From the NCBI RefSeq assembly GCF_001411555.2, contig NC_049909.1, positions 21,996,623 to 22,060,622 on the forward strand: a stretch of 64,000 bases of DNA, given 5' to 3'. Origin of the DNA: Juglans regia. Taxonomy: Eukaryota > Streptophyta > Magnoliopsida > Fagales > Juglandaceae. Every line of letters begins with the position of its first letter. Position 1 is the stretch's first letter. The translations under genes were made by a program, and so were the position numbers. The notes beneath the pieces are model-generated. The model saw only the letters and a list, made by a program, of their open reading frames with translations. It was not told where the DNA came from and searched no databases. Positions 1 through 10,670 of the stretch are shown here, one piece after another.

Positions 1-339
1 CTACCGACTCTGAAAAAAAAGTTTTTATTTCATTAAGTAAGAATTTAATGCAGAACATTCCTTCATGATGCATAATAATTTTTCTTTTGTCTTAAAATAT
101 CTCTTATATATATTTTTTATTATTATTAAAATAAGTGTGAGAAATGTTAGTGCTTTTAATAATATTTTTCTTTCCGTTGGTTTTAGTAGCGGTTGGTTAA
201 CGAGCTTAATTGTCTTCATTTAGCCATTTGTTATGGCCTTTTAATTTACTTTATTATTTTTTATCGTTAAGCCCTCATTACATCCTGGACGTTGGCTTTG
301 TCCATTTGTTATATATATATATATATGAAAAATTCTATA

Positions 340-437
340 CATAATATAAAATATAAAACATGAGGATAAAATAGTAAAATTATATATTTTTTAAATAGTA
401 TGCAGAGTGTAGAGCTTATGTATAACACAACTCTCTC
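340..437 (+). repeat. Partial MITE copy (family B)
   Basis: The right half of a small AT-rich inverted-repeat element. The run from a TAAAATTATATATTTTT-like core to a GAGTGTGAGACTTCTGTAT-like end closely matches the right half of the element at 7285-7440, and more loosely the one near 56520-56690. The left arm is degraded. Classified from sequence similarity within this window only. Confidence 0.4.
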
Positions 438-720
438 TATATATATATATATTATGTATGTGTGTTTGTTTGGCCTCTTGGATGTACGAGAGAGAGAGAA
501 TAGAAAAATCAAAGGAAGCTTATCGTATATCATTAAGAGTGCTTTGAGATATTTTTTTTTGTTGAGAATTTTCAAGTCAAGAAGTGTTTAATTTGAGACT
601 TTATATACTGCATATGACTTAAATCTCCTTAAAGAGAGATATATTTTCGTATTTCAGTCCAAATTAATTTCATTTTAATATTAATTTTATTATAATTTTT
701 ATTATATTATTGTGTATTTC

Positions 721-890
721 GCTAACATGGAGTCCTATCATCTCTCTATCGTCCACCTTCTCTGCTCCTGTCACTACCCCGCCTCTAACTTTCCACCCTT
801 CTATAGTTTAGACTGAAACACGAAAATATTGCTAACATGGAGTCCTATCACCTACTATCCCACCTCTAACTTTCCACCTTTCTTACTTTG
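721..890. repeat. Direct repeat pair, 110-bp spacing
   Basis: The 20-mer GCTAACATGGAGTCCTATCA occurs at 721-740 and again at 831-850. Each is followed by a similar CCCGCCTCTAACTTTCCACC-type segment, so the unit is about 60 bp duplicated at a 110-bp offset. No function is evident. Confidence 0.6.
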
Positions 891-1009
891 AAACGACCCC
901 AAATGAGGAATGGAAATTATGGAATAGTATATTTAATGGTAATCAAAATAGATCAAAAGTCCATTTCTGAAAACAAAGTCAATGAGTCGTTTTGATACTT
1001 GTCAAAAGT

Positions 1010-1167
1010 GGTTCCAATAGAATTGCTTTTGTCCATAATTCAATTCAATGGTTTCCTTTTCCGAAATGACAATACACTAAATTTCCATGACATTGACGAT
1101 GGTTCCAATAGAATTGCTACTGTCCATAATTCAATTCAATGGTTTGTCTTTTCGAAATGAAAATACA
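1010..1167. repeat. Tandem duplication, 91-bp period
   Basis: A segment beginning GGTTCCAATAGAATTGCT and running through CCATAATTCAATTCAATGG and a CGAAATG block is present at about 1010-1075 and again at about 1101-1166. The two copies differ by a few substitutions, so this is a local tandem duplication of some age. Confidence 0.65.
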
Positions 1168-1467
1168 CCAAAGAAAAGAAAATTAAATCCATGCGATGGG
1201 ACATAAATTTGGCATACCATGTCTTAATAAATAATTAAATTTATTTATACGTATTAATTTAAACTTTTAAAATAAGTAATGATTCCACTTATATCAAAGT
1301 AAAAGTTATGAATTCCAATTTAGATTCTATAAAACAAATCAAAACAAGCAAAAAAAAAAAGAGAGAGACAAAGTTCATTACATAGTGTGTAAGCATCCAT
1401 CCTATCTCCACGACTAGAGCAGCGACAAGGGAATATTGCCTGTAAATTCTTTTGACATTTTTTTTTA

Positions 1468-1542
1468 GGTGTCGTTTAGATGTTAACTTGAGATAAAATA
1501 ATATGAAATGAGATGAGACCATCTTATAATCTAAACAGGGTG
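1468..1542. repeat. Short MITE copy (family A)
   Basis: A 75-bp element whose ends are inverted: GGTGTCGTTTAGATGTTAA on the left, and on the right the complement of CACCCTGTTTAGATTATAAG. The ATGAAATGAGATGAGA interior is shared with larger copies at 3004-3378, 47819-48020 and 51819-53337. It is flanked by TA on both sides. Confidence 0.55.
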
Positions 1543-1859
1543 TAAGGCTCTACTTGACTTTTAGGCAGTCCATTAATTAGTTTAGAAGCAAAGGTTAATG
1601 ATTTATGGATTAAATTGACAATTTCTTCCCGTTGCCGTTGGTTTTACTTCACATGGAGTAGAAACTTTTCAGCGGTCTATAATTTTGGTCAAGACTGAAT
1701 TTTGACTCCTATGTATGTTTTGTTCACAAACTCTTATGTTCATGATTCATAAGATTAGAGAGGCAACGTGAAGTTTACTCCTGTCCTTCAGCAAGCCAAG
1801 CCATATATGTTTTCCTGAAAAACTAGCCTCCCAATTCTAAAATCACGGCAAGCCCGACC

Positions 1860-2549
1860 ATCTCTCTCGCTCTCAATTACGTTGCTGGAAGGACAGTTAC
1901 CAAGGTAAGCTTCTTCACTCACAATGAATTCTCAGTGAGTTAACCTTCTCTGTTTGTTAAGCGAGAAAGTGCCCTTTTAGCAGTTTCCTTTTCGTTTTTC
2001 CCTTTGAGATATGAGAAATGGAGTAAGATAATACAATATAAAATTCCCCTTCTATTTTGTTGTTTTCTTTCCAAAGATTTAGAATTTGAGTTTTCCTTCG
2101 TTTTTCTCAGCAACCAAACAAGTGATCGTTTATGGTCATTCTTATTCTGTTTCCTGCTTCTTTCTGTTCATTGCGACATGCCGACATCTAAACCCTTATG
2201 CTGGTATCTACTTTGTGCCGGTCTTTGTAAGTTCCTCATGTTTGATAAGCTATTATGGGTGTGTCATGATTTAGATCACATGATTCACATATAGTTTGCT
2301 GGATTTAGTTACTGTTACGAAGGGTGCAATCCAGGGTTAAAGTAGAGGAAAACCTTCTTCGAGTTCAGTTGCCGACTCATGATCAAAATAAAGCATCTCT
2401 CTCTCCCCTCTCTCTCTCTAGATGAATCAAAGAAATTGAAATGATATGTAGTTATTATGGGCTTGGTGACAGGTTTGCTTTCAATCGTTTACCTTAACAG
2501 GGCTGGGGTTTGATTGACTGTGAGCATTGATAAACACAAGAAGTTGGTG
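1860..2549 (+). promoter_or_regulatory. Probable 5' UTR exons and leader intron of the kinase gene
   Basis: A CT-rich stretch ends in CCAAG followed by a strong donor (GTAAGC) at 1905. A matching acceptor (TTAACAG) ends at 2500, 49 bases before the ATG at 2550. This suggests a non-coding first exon ending at 1904 and a leader intron of about 600 bp. The inference rests on splice motifs only. Confidence 0.4.
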
Positions 2550-5500
2550 ATGAATTGTTTCTCTTTCTGTTCTAGTAAAAAAGGGGCTTCCTCGGGTAAA
2601 CAAGCAATTGAAGGTGATGGAGGTACATGTTTTAACTACTTTATTCTTTTATCAACTTAGATTCGAAAACAACTAAAAGGCCACCATAGCGAGCTACTAT
2701 GAAGATACTCTATTTGCACTATCCTCCAATTACCTGTAGAAAACTTAACGTCATAACAATCCCAAACCCTCAACAGGATCATGTAACTTGTGTTCCTTAT
2801 TGGACCTGGATTTTGGCTGTCTAGTAGGTTTGGAATTGCAGCTTTGATTTTTACTTCAAATAATTCTTGCTGGGATACTGGATGAATAGGATTATGTTTT
2901 TTGGTTTTTTCTTGTTTTATGCCTTAATGTACCTTGTTAATGAAGAGATTTTTGTGTAATTTGTTAAAAAAAAACACCTTCCTCTCTCCCAGGGGGAAGT
3001 TAAGGGGTTGTTTGGAAGATGGGATGGTTTCATCTCATCTCATCCCATCACATCTTATCTCATTTCATTTTCTTCCCAAACATCATTCAAACACTTTTCA
3101 ATTTCAAATTTTCAAATTTTTTATCTAATCATTACAATTTTCCTAAACATCCAAGCAAAATATAAAAAATAATTCAACTTTTTCAAATCACAAAACAAAA
3201 TTAATATTAAAAAATTATATTATAACAATATTTAGTTTTATAATACTTTTTTATTCAATTTTTTCTCTCTCCTTTCTCAAAACCCCATAAAACATCATAA
3301 CTCAAACCATGTCACTACTATTCACAAACTATTTACAAATTTCTCATCTCATCTCATTCCCCAAGCATCATCTAAGCCTTCCTTTTAAATGCTTAAAAAT
3401 CTATATTTCTTATACCATGTATGTGAGATTGTAACCATCTTTTGTGTTCTTTGGAGCATGAGAATAGATTTACTCAAAACAGACACCTGTTGGACATCCT
3501 ACCAATTCTTGTATGCTAAAGCTTCTTTTGTTTCCATGTCTACAGAGCTTTCAAGCATCAAGAATATTAACTTGTACACTTACAAGGAATTGCGGGTTGC
3601 AACCGATAATTTCAGTCTAGCAAATAAAATCGGGGAGGGAGGATTCGGTTTGGTTTATAAGGTGATTGCACAGTGTATATTTCTATATAGTTTAAGGAAT
3701 ACTTGGTCATCCACTTCATTATTTCCTTTCCAAAATTATTGTAATTGAACAGGGAAGGCTAAAAAATGGTCGTGTGGCTGCTATAAAGGTATTGTCAGCT
3801 GGCTCAAAGCAAGGGGTGCGAGAGTTCTTGACAGAAATAAAGGTGATCTCAGAAGTAGAGCACGAGAACCTGGTCAAGCTGTATGGTTGCTGTGTGGAAG
3901 GAAACCATAGGATTTTGGTATATGGCTATCTCGAGAATAACAGCCTTGCAAAAACACTTCTTGGTAATTCAATTGTTTATTCTTTGTAGGAATCCATTAA
4001 TTGTACATGTTATGACTTAGTCTCCCTTTCTACTTTTTAGGTGGAGGCCACAGTAGCATCCAATTCAGTTGGCAAACACGGCATACAATTTGTGTTGGTG
4101 TTGCTCGAGGGCTTGCATATCTTCATGGAGACGTCCACCCTCATGTTATTCATAGAGACATCAAAGCGAGTAATGTTCTCCTTGATAAAGACCTAACGCC
4201 CAAAATTTCAGATTTTGGTCTTGCAAAGTTCATTCCACCTAACCTGACCCATATTAGTACACATGTAGCTGGAACAGCGTGAGTATGTTGATTGGAGTTC
4301 TAAACTCTTCATGTTCAATTTCACATTCTGCCTCAACTATATATTGCTTGGCTATGCCAACCTACCTATGAGAAATTGTTGACATAAAAAGGTTTTTTTA
4401 CTCGTTCAACCCTCAAAACAAGTTATTTGTTTCAAAGTGGCAAGTTTTTTTTCTTGGATTTCTCTCTTCGTCTCTCACCAAATTTATCCACTTTCATTAG
4501 ATGATGTTTATAAGATCAAGTGGCCTTGTTTGGTTTCTTTAGAGGTTATCTGGCACCTGAATATGCAATGCGTGGTCAAGTGACAAGGAAATCGGATGTT
4601 TATAGCTTTGGTGTTCTGCTCTTAGAAATTGTTAGTGGGAGGTGCAACACAAACAGGCGGTTACCAACTGAAGAACAATATCTACTGGAAAGGGTAAGGA
4701 CTTGAGTTTTTTTTTTTTTTTTTCCTCCCAATATAAAGAAGTCTTAAAGGATAAATTGATAGCCTTATCAATAAGATCTGTCTAATAGGAGTGTTGGATG
4801 AGGACCCGCTCTATCAACTATTCCTTTAGTGTTTTTAAGAATGAACTTGTTCTTTGGTAAGTTTATATTGTTTTACCTAGTAGTGGAAGTTCTAAATGGA
4901 AGTTTTATGCAATGCCTTCATTAGGGTAAGTCCAAAAGGGTTGGAAACCAATTCATATCCTTTTGTGTCACTAAAAGTTGTTTCAAAACTATAGAAAGCA
5001 ATTATAGTTACTCTTGAGCTCTCTGTTAGGTATCTAGATTACTGTTGGTCTTCAAGTTGCTGTCAGTTAAACAGGAAATGGGGCATCATGATTAAGTGTT
5101 AGCTCATTGTGTCATGACTAAGAGGACAAATCAGGAAAGGCACCATTTGTTGCCAAGGAAGGAAGGGTAAATAATGGTTTAATTGGTTTCATATCTTCCA
5201 AGTTCTAGTGGAAAGCACCGTTTTGATCGATTAATTTATTAGGAAAATTACCACGCATATGGGAGAAGGAAGTAAAGGGAACAAGAATATGAGGCAGTGT
5301 TGAGAACATGCCCAACTTATTAAAGACAGAGCTATATTGCAGGCATGGGAACTGCATAAGAAGGGGGAGCTGCCGAGATTGGTGGACACATCACTGAATG
5401 AGGAGTCCAACGTTGAGGAGGCTTGCAGCTTTCTGAAGATTGGTCTTCTTTGCACCCAAGACATGCCAAAGCTCCGACCATCCATGTCCACTGTTGTGAG

Positions 5501-5738
5501 AATGCTACTGGGCGAAATACATGTAAATGATGAGGAGATAACAAAACCAGGCATACTTTCTCAGTTCTTGGATTCAGAAGACATCAGAGGCCAGGAATAT
5601 AAGGCCAAAATGAAGAATACATCTTGTGCAACATCTTCACGTTTAGGGAAGCTGGATAATTCATCTTCATCATCAGAAGACATGACTGCCTCTGTTGCTA
5701 CTATGACCTTCGCTTCAATATATGACCGAAGCAAATAA
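2550..5738 (+). CDS. CRPK1: Receptor-like cytoplasmic Ser/Thr protein kinase, CRPK1-like
   Basis: Six coding exons: 2550-2622, 3546-3661, 3753-3963, 4041-4278, 4543-4693 and 5343-5738. All junctions are GT-AG with consistent phases, giving 394 aa. The protein has no signal peptide or membrane span; the N-terminus MNCFSFCSS carries cysteines that could be lipidated. The kinase domain is complete: glycine loop GEGGFGLV (54-61), ATP lysine K75, alphaC glutamate E91, HRD at 171-173, DFG at 191-193, and GTAGYLAPE near 211-219. It is therefore an active RD-type kinase. The length and the Ser-rich tail after the kinase domain match the Arabidopsis At1g16670 group (COLD-RESPONSIVE PROTEIN KINASE 1). 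That family member is a plasma-membrane kinase phosphorylating 14-3-3 proteins in the cold response. Family is secure; one-to-one orthology is inferred. A family A MITE sits in the first coding intron. Confidence 0.9.
3004..3378. repeat. MITE (family A) inside kinase intron 1
   Basis: It begins GGGGTTGTTTGGAAGATGGG and ends with AAGCATCATCTAAGCC, whose complement resembles the start. The interior shows the CATCTCATCTCAT strings and ATTATAACAATATT core of family A. It lies wholly within the intron 2623-3545, so the coding sequence is not interrupted. An internal CCCAAACATC near 3078 may be the end of a second, nested copy. Confidence 0.5.
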
Positions 5739-6675
5739 GTAGAGTAGAAGTTTTGTTAGGCATTGTTTGGAAAGCGCTTTCAGGCTTCTTGTCTTGATTT
5801 AGTTTGAGCTAAAATCATTATAAATGTTGCTTTCTAAACAAATTAAAGTACTTTCAAAGTGCCAACTAAGCAAATTTCTTCATGTGACTTCCAGTTGGGT
5901 AAATCTAACATCAACTACATTATTTTCCTTCTTTATTTCTGAGCAACTGAAGTGGTCTAGGGGCAAGTGTTTGTTACATTGGCATTAATTATGAAATGCA
6001 GAGTGATAGGGATCATGGGTATGGAAGTATTCAGAACAATTATTTTTTTAATCATCCCCATAGAAATTGAGTAAAAGGATGCAAAGAACTCAAATTTGGC
6101 ATTATTTTTTTTCTCGTGAATATAAATCCGAGTAAAATAATGAATCACCATCGCTTGGAAATTTTTGTTCTCTAGGAATGATTTGGTATTAATGGAGCTT
6201 GTATGATTATTTTAAGATGGGTATTTATCTTTGCACTTGCATGTTTGTAAATTTCATGCAATTGAATCATCTCGTGAAGGCAGTAGATATAGTCCTATCG
6301 AATGTTTGATTTTAATTGTCAAATTGTTTCACAATGATAATCATAAAAAATTGAATTTTATGGAATGATCCTATTGAAGATTTGTATGGAGTTAGGAAGC
6401 CTTGTACAGAAATGAGGAACCTGGTTAGCTGCTTGAGTTATGGAAGATGAGCTAAGTGTGGCCGGTATAACCTACAGTTCTGAAAGCAGACATAATTGTG
6501 CAAGCGCAAGAACTATAAGCATAATGTAATATAACAAACGATAAGATGGAAAATAAATTAATGTAACCACAATAGTAAGCACTGTGAAAGACAATTATAC
6601 AAATATCACCAAATGTGATGTCTATTCTTACATTTTAGCATACATATTGAACATTTTTGGCATTAGGATCAAGAG
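5739..6675. other. 3' UTR and intergenic DNA
   Basis: The first few hundred bases should include the kinase 3' UTR; no clear polyadenylation signal can be singled out. The rest is AT-rich with no exon-like frame. Short open frames on both strands look random. Confidence 0.5.
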
Positions 6676-6687
6676 TTTTTGATAAAG

Positions 6688-6895
6688 GGTGGCTCTACAG
6701 CCACCGTTGGGAGCTCCCGCTGGGGGCTCCTGCTAGTTCATTTTTTTTTTTTTACATGTTTTTTTAACACTTTTAAATATATTTTAAAAAAAAATCACAA
6801 CATTATTAAAAAATACTTACTTAATCACTAAGGAAAAAAAAAAAAACCCAACGATTGCCCCCAGCAGGAGCTACCTGCGGTAAGAGAGCTTTTTC
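6688..6895. repeat. Foldback MITE with 12-bp flanking duplication
   Basis: The left part reads GGGAGCTCCCGCTGGGGGCT. The right part contains GCCCCCAGCAGGAGCTACC, which is nearly its reverse complement. The arms enclose an AT-rich core. The 12-mer TTTTTGATAAAG flanks the element at 6676-6687 and 6896-6907, as expected for a target-site duplication. The exact end cannot be placed because the right end runs into T-rich sequence. Confidence 0.55.
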
Positions 6896-6907
6896 TTTTT
6901 GATAAAG

Positions 6908-7036
6908 AAAAATTATTCTCATCAGCTACTATTCACCACCCCACACCCCACACTTTATGAAAAACACCCGCATGCCCTATGAAAAAGCTATAGATGTGGG
7001 ATGTGAGAGTGAATAGTAGCTGATGTATAACATTAC
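6908..7036. repeat. Second MITE with a 17-bp perfect inverted repeat
   Basis: CATCAGCTACTATTCAC (6920-6936) is exactly inverted at 7009-7025. The element sits between copies of TTTGATAAA (6898-6906 and about 7038-7046), the same target string used by its neighbour on the left. Confidence 0.55.
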
Positions 7037-7284
7037 TCTTTGATAAAACATTAATTGTTCTTCCAGTTCTAATGGTAAACTTCACTATTTTATTGGTGAG
7101 CAGAGGGGAAAAGCTTGGATGTTGTTTTCTTGTTCTCAAATCGTTTTATGTCATTGTAGAAAGTGATGAAGTTTCCTGGAATAACTTGTATGTTTAATTA
7201 AGCCCGAGGGCCTATGTCCCATGGAAAGCACTTAAGTTGCTGCAATCTTTTTTACATCCATCCAATACTCTTTAGATATTATGG

Positions 7285-7440
7285 CAAGAAAAATTTTAGA
7301 CATAAGCTCCACACTCCTACACACTATTTAAAAATATATGATTTTAGTCTTTTACCCTTATATTTCATATTGAATTAAAATTAAAATTATATATTTTTAA
7401 GTGGTATGTAGGAGTGTGAGACTTCTGTATAGCACAGCTC
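7285..7440. repeat. MITE (family B), most complete copy
   Basis: The left arm TAGACATAAGCTCCACACTC and the right arm GAGTGTGAGACTTCTGTATA are approximate inverted repeats. They continue inward through TATTTAAAAATATAT and ATATATTTTTAAGTGGT. Related copies are at 340-437 and 56520-56690. Confidence 0.5.
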
Positions 7441-7534
7441 GGATGGTAATTATTTCCTCATTACTAAGGTTTCTTTATTACTCTTCCATTCATACTTAGA
7501 CTAAAGTGGAGTGCACTCTGAAGAGTATAAAGTT

Positions 7535-8351
7535 TCTTCAAAGTAAGATAAGAAAAGAAGGCTCAAGACACCTGCCCAGGTTATGGCTTTGGAAAATTTT
7601 TATAATGGTATGCCACTGCACTTACCATATCTTATCTCATGATTCTGGCTTTATTTATTTTTCCTAAAGGAGATTTCTTTAATTTCTCTTAGAGCACAAG
7701 TATCCTACGGAAGAAATGAAGTCCCAGCTTGCAGAGCAGATAGGATTGACATAAAAGCAAATATCTGGATGGTTTTGCCACAGGAGGTTAAAAGACAAAA
7801 ATCTTTGAGAGATGAAGCTTGTCCTAGTGGACGATAAGATCATTCAAGTGGTGTTGTTCAAGATCGCGGCAGCGGGCTTGGACAGGATTCATGTGGCATC
7901 ACAAAACATGGTGATTACAGGAACGTTGATCCTAGGGAAGTCGAAAGTCGAAGGATCTCTCGCAATGATTATCGACCTGCAGGTTTCACCTATGAGCATA
8001 GGAGTCATTATACAGGAATTGTTAGTTGCACACACAACACATCTTCAGAAAGTAGTTCATCTTCACAAGACAGGTTGTTTTCCCAAGCTGAGGATCCAGA
8101 TGATAGGGAAGATTCTAGATACCTAACACACAATGGCATCATTACGCCTATAAACACAAATAGTGCAAATATCAAGGGATATAAGCCATCAGGATACTTA
8201 AAAGTAAAGGGTGAAATTGAAAATGCTGCTATCACTGCTGTTAAGATGCAATTGGGGGGTCGTTATCGAGAGGATGGTCCACCGCTTGGTGTGGAATTTC
8301 ACCCAGTTCCTCCTGGTGCATTTGAGTCTCCATTTCGGAATCCAATTTGTG
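7535..8351 (+). pseudogene. Decayed plant homeodomain gene fragment (RLT/HB-like)
   Basis: A first exon remnant ends in ALENFYN before a GT at 7612. After an 81-bp intron the next exon gives EHKYPTEEMKSQLAEQIGLT and then ISGWFCHRRLKDK, a homeodomain recognition helix with the WFxxRR signature. Further on, an open stretch encodes YKPSGYLKVKGEIENAAITA and YREDGPPLGVEF followed by PVPPGAF, a motif I associate with plant homeobox proteins of the RINGLET/HB-1 type. It is broken by in-frame TAA codons at 7544-7546, 7752-7754 and about 7836, and by a one-base frameshift near 7797. Retention of the intron means it arose from DNA rather than from a reverse-transcribed copy. Only one internal part of the gene is present. 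Confidence 0.75.
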
Positions 8352-8599
8352 GTAAGTTGTGATGCATGTATTTCTGTATGAGAAAAAAACTCCTAATGAA
8401 GTTTTTAGGCAACTGATCCTGTAAGAGTAGAAGTTCTTAATGTTGTTAGATCTTGCTTCTTAATGTTATAGGTCTTGTGCAGTTTTCATAATTTCTTTCG
8501 TGTGCCTGGGAAAAGATTATTGGTATTTTTTTTCTTATTTCAATTCAATGTAGTTTTTGTCTGTAGGCAAATGATAATTGGGCAAGCAAGAAGAAGAAA

Positions 8600-9800
8600 A
8601 AAGTACTAGAAAAAATGAAATCTTGCAATACAAAATGAAAAAAAGAGAGCACTCTATACCCAATAATGAAACCCAACATCAACGCTAAATTGCTCCATTT
8701 CCGTGACTCAAGAAGACCTTGATGTCTTTAGAAACCCATTTGTACTCAAACTGCGCTGTCCTCCCTCAAATATCATGCACCTGGTCCTCCCTTGCTCTCC
8801 TCCATACCATAAAATACTCAAATGGGTACTTGAACAAACTCAAATAATGCATGAACATCCAAATAACGAGGAATGTTTTCCTTTGATATGAAATACCCAG
8901 AAAACAGAAAGAAAGAGCCCATTAGCCCTGAAATCACCGAGGTATGATGAAGTTTGGCACTAGAGCACTAAAGCAAGCTACAAAAGAATTAGACATCAAG
9001 AGAACCATCCAAACCACCAGAGAGAAATAATGGAATCCATAGATCTCCCTCCTTAAACCAACAAGCCAATACATTGGGGTTGTGTAGAGAAGACCAACCA
9101 TTAAAAGGAAAGGGAGAAAGACGAGAGTGTTTGAGATCACATAAGAAGATACTCTATAAGATCTACATGAAGTCTCATTCATCAAAATTCTTCTCTCTTC
9201 CAAGAAAATTGGTAGGCCTTCGGTTGTGGAAGATATCATGAAGGTGAGGCTGAAGGCAAAAAACCCAATTCTGGTTTGTAAGGCCACTTGCCCTTACTCA
9301 TTGCCAACACTCAAATATTGTCTCCATTACAAATCCGGCTACTAAGGCTTGTATCAGTATAACTCTCATGGCAAGGAGTTGCTTGGTTCTGACTATGTTC
9401 TTGCAAAATCCCTGTCCTATACTAGAACCTCCTTAAATCAAGCCTTTTGGATGAACAAGAGCTTTGCTTCTTCATCTTTAGAGTATTCTTTCTTCCTTAT
9501 TTGATGATCTTCATTCTTGTTTTCTTGGTCATTTGTTTCTTCAGATCTACTTCAGTTGCTGCGAGTCTCTGAGGTTTTAATGACAACGCTTTCTATGACC
9601 TCAATAGCGAATTCAAGCACATTAACATGTGGTGGAATGAAATGTCAACCTAAACCTCACTTCTAGAAGGCTCAATGATCCGTTATGCATGACAAATCCA
9701 TTTGCAAGCAAAACAATGCGATCAAACAATCCGTTTCCAGATGAACCTAACATTGACTGAGCAGGGTTGGTGTTGGTTGCCTCACCATCTTCGTCACACT
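8600..9800 (-). pseudogene. Decayed ABCG half-transporter (ABCG4/8-like)
   Basis: On the minus strand, fragments appear in the correct order from high to low coordinates. LFDRIVLLANGFVMHNGSL is the end of the nucleotide-binding domain, followed by IPPHVNVLEFAIEVIES and the first membrane helices with RTKQLLAMRV. A 117-residue open stretch (8934-9287) then contains [18 protein letters not shown] and [12 protein letters not shown]. Last come [19 protein letters not shown] and SRKWSNLALMLGFIIGYRVL near the C-terminus. Several stops and frameshifts separate them, so no transporter can be made. The Walker A, signature and Walker B part is missing. It is tail-to-tail with the homeodomain relic. Confidence 0.8.
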
Positions 9801-9882
9801 AATATACGGAACAATTCTTGAATTTTTATATTTTTTTTCAGACCGGCCCAACCCAATTGTTTCGCAGTCGTTTTTGTTTGAG

Positions 9883-10010
9883 AAACACTAAGGGTCGGAT
9901 GCAGTGTTGAGTGGAGATTTACACCATCCAATGATATTGTGACATGTATATTTTCTACGAAGGAAAAAATAGAACCGACTGTAGGTAAGGGTCTCCCATA
10001 CACCTCCCCC

Positions 10011-10073
<63 letters not shown>

Positions 10074-10661
10074 TAAACCGATCGCGTGATTTTAGTCCCT
10101 CTCTCTCTCTCTCTCGGGTGTTTTTCTATAGAACTTGAAAAATTACATATGGTGTTGTAAGATTTAACAGAGCTACGAAAAATAATATTGGGAATTATTT
10201 GAACTGCAAAACAAGGACTATAGGAATTCAGAGTGCATTTTTCAGCAAGAATTACAAAAATACAGGGTGGGCAATGATTTGGTTAGAGATAAGTACCAGA
10301 GAAAAAGCAGGGGAATGGGTATACAGGAAGCGACCTCATTAAACATGGCAAGAAGTTCAACACAATATGGAAATCAAAAGTACCCATAGTTCTAGAGGCG
10401 TGCCACCGTAGAAAGTAGCGTGGGCGATGAACTATCGCTGAAAATGCTTAGGATTCTAGCATTAGCCACCCCAAGAAGCAAGAGAAGGGAAGCAATGCGG
10501 AGCACACTCACGCAGTCAGCTTGAGGAAAGAGAGAGAGAGAGAGAGACGGGAGGAGGTGTATGGGAAAACCTTATACGCAGTCGATTCTATCTTTTCTTT
10601 GTTGAAAGCGTACGTGTCACAATATCGTTGGATGGTGTAAATCTCCACTTAACACTGCATC
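9883..10661. mobile_element. Non-autonomous element with long terminal inverted repeats (MULE-like)
   Basis: About 120-170 bp at the left (from GATGCAGTGTTGAGTGGAGA at 9898) is inverted at the right (ending TCTCCACTTAACACTGCATC at 10661). The arms run through CACCTCC and into a CT tract on the left matched by a GA tract on the right. TTGTTTGAG (9874-9882) and TTGTTTGAA (10662-10670) look like a 9-bp target duplication with one mismatch, the size expected for Mutator-like elements. The interior shows no coding capacity. The 15 bases between the left duplication and the start of the inverted repeat are unmatched, so the left boundary is uncertain. Confidence 0.6.
10014..10070. repeat. (CA)n(CT)n compound microsatellite
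   Basis: An uninterrupted CA run passes into a CT run inside the left arm of the inverted-repeat element. A shorter GA run near 10530-10547 is its counterpart in the right arm. Confidence 0.9.
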
Positions 10662-10670
10662 TTGTTTGAA

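Larger units (their letters stand above)
1..1760. other. AT-rich intergenic stretch with small repeats
   Basis: No coding exon is recognisable. It contains a short (AT)n run near 310-327, a GA tract near 490-500, two pairs of local direct repeats and three dispersed-repeat copies (listed separately where distinct). A weak match to the SINE-like family lies at about 1258-1320. The region ends close to the presumed promoter of the kinase gene that follows. Confidence 0.6.
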
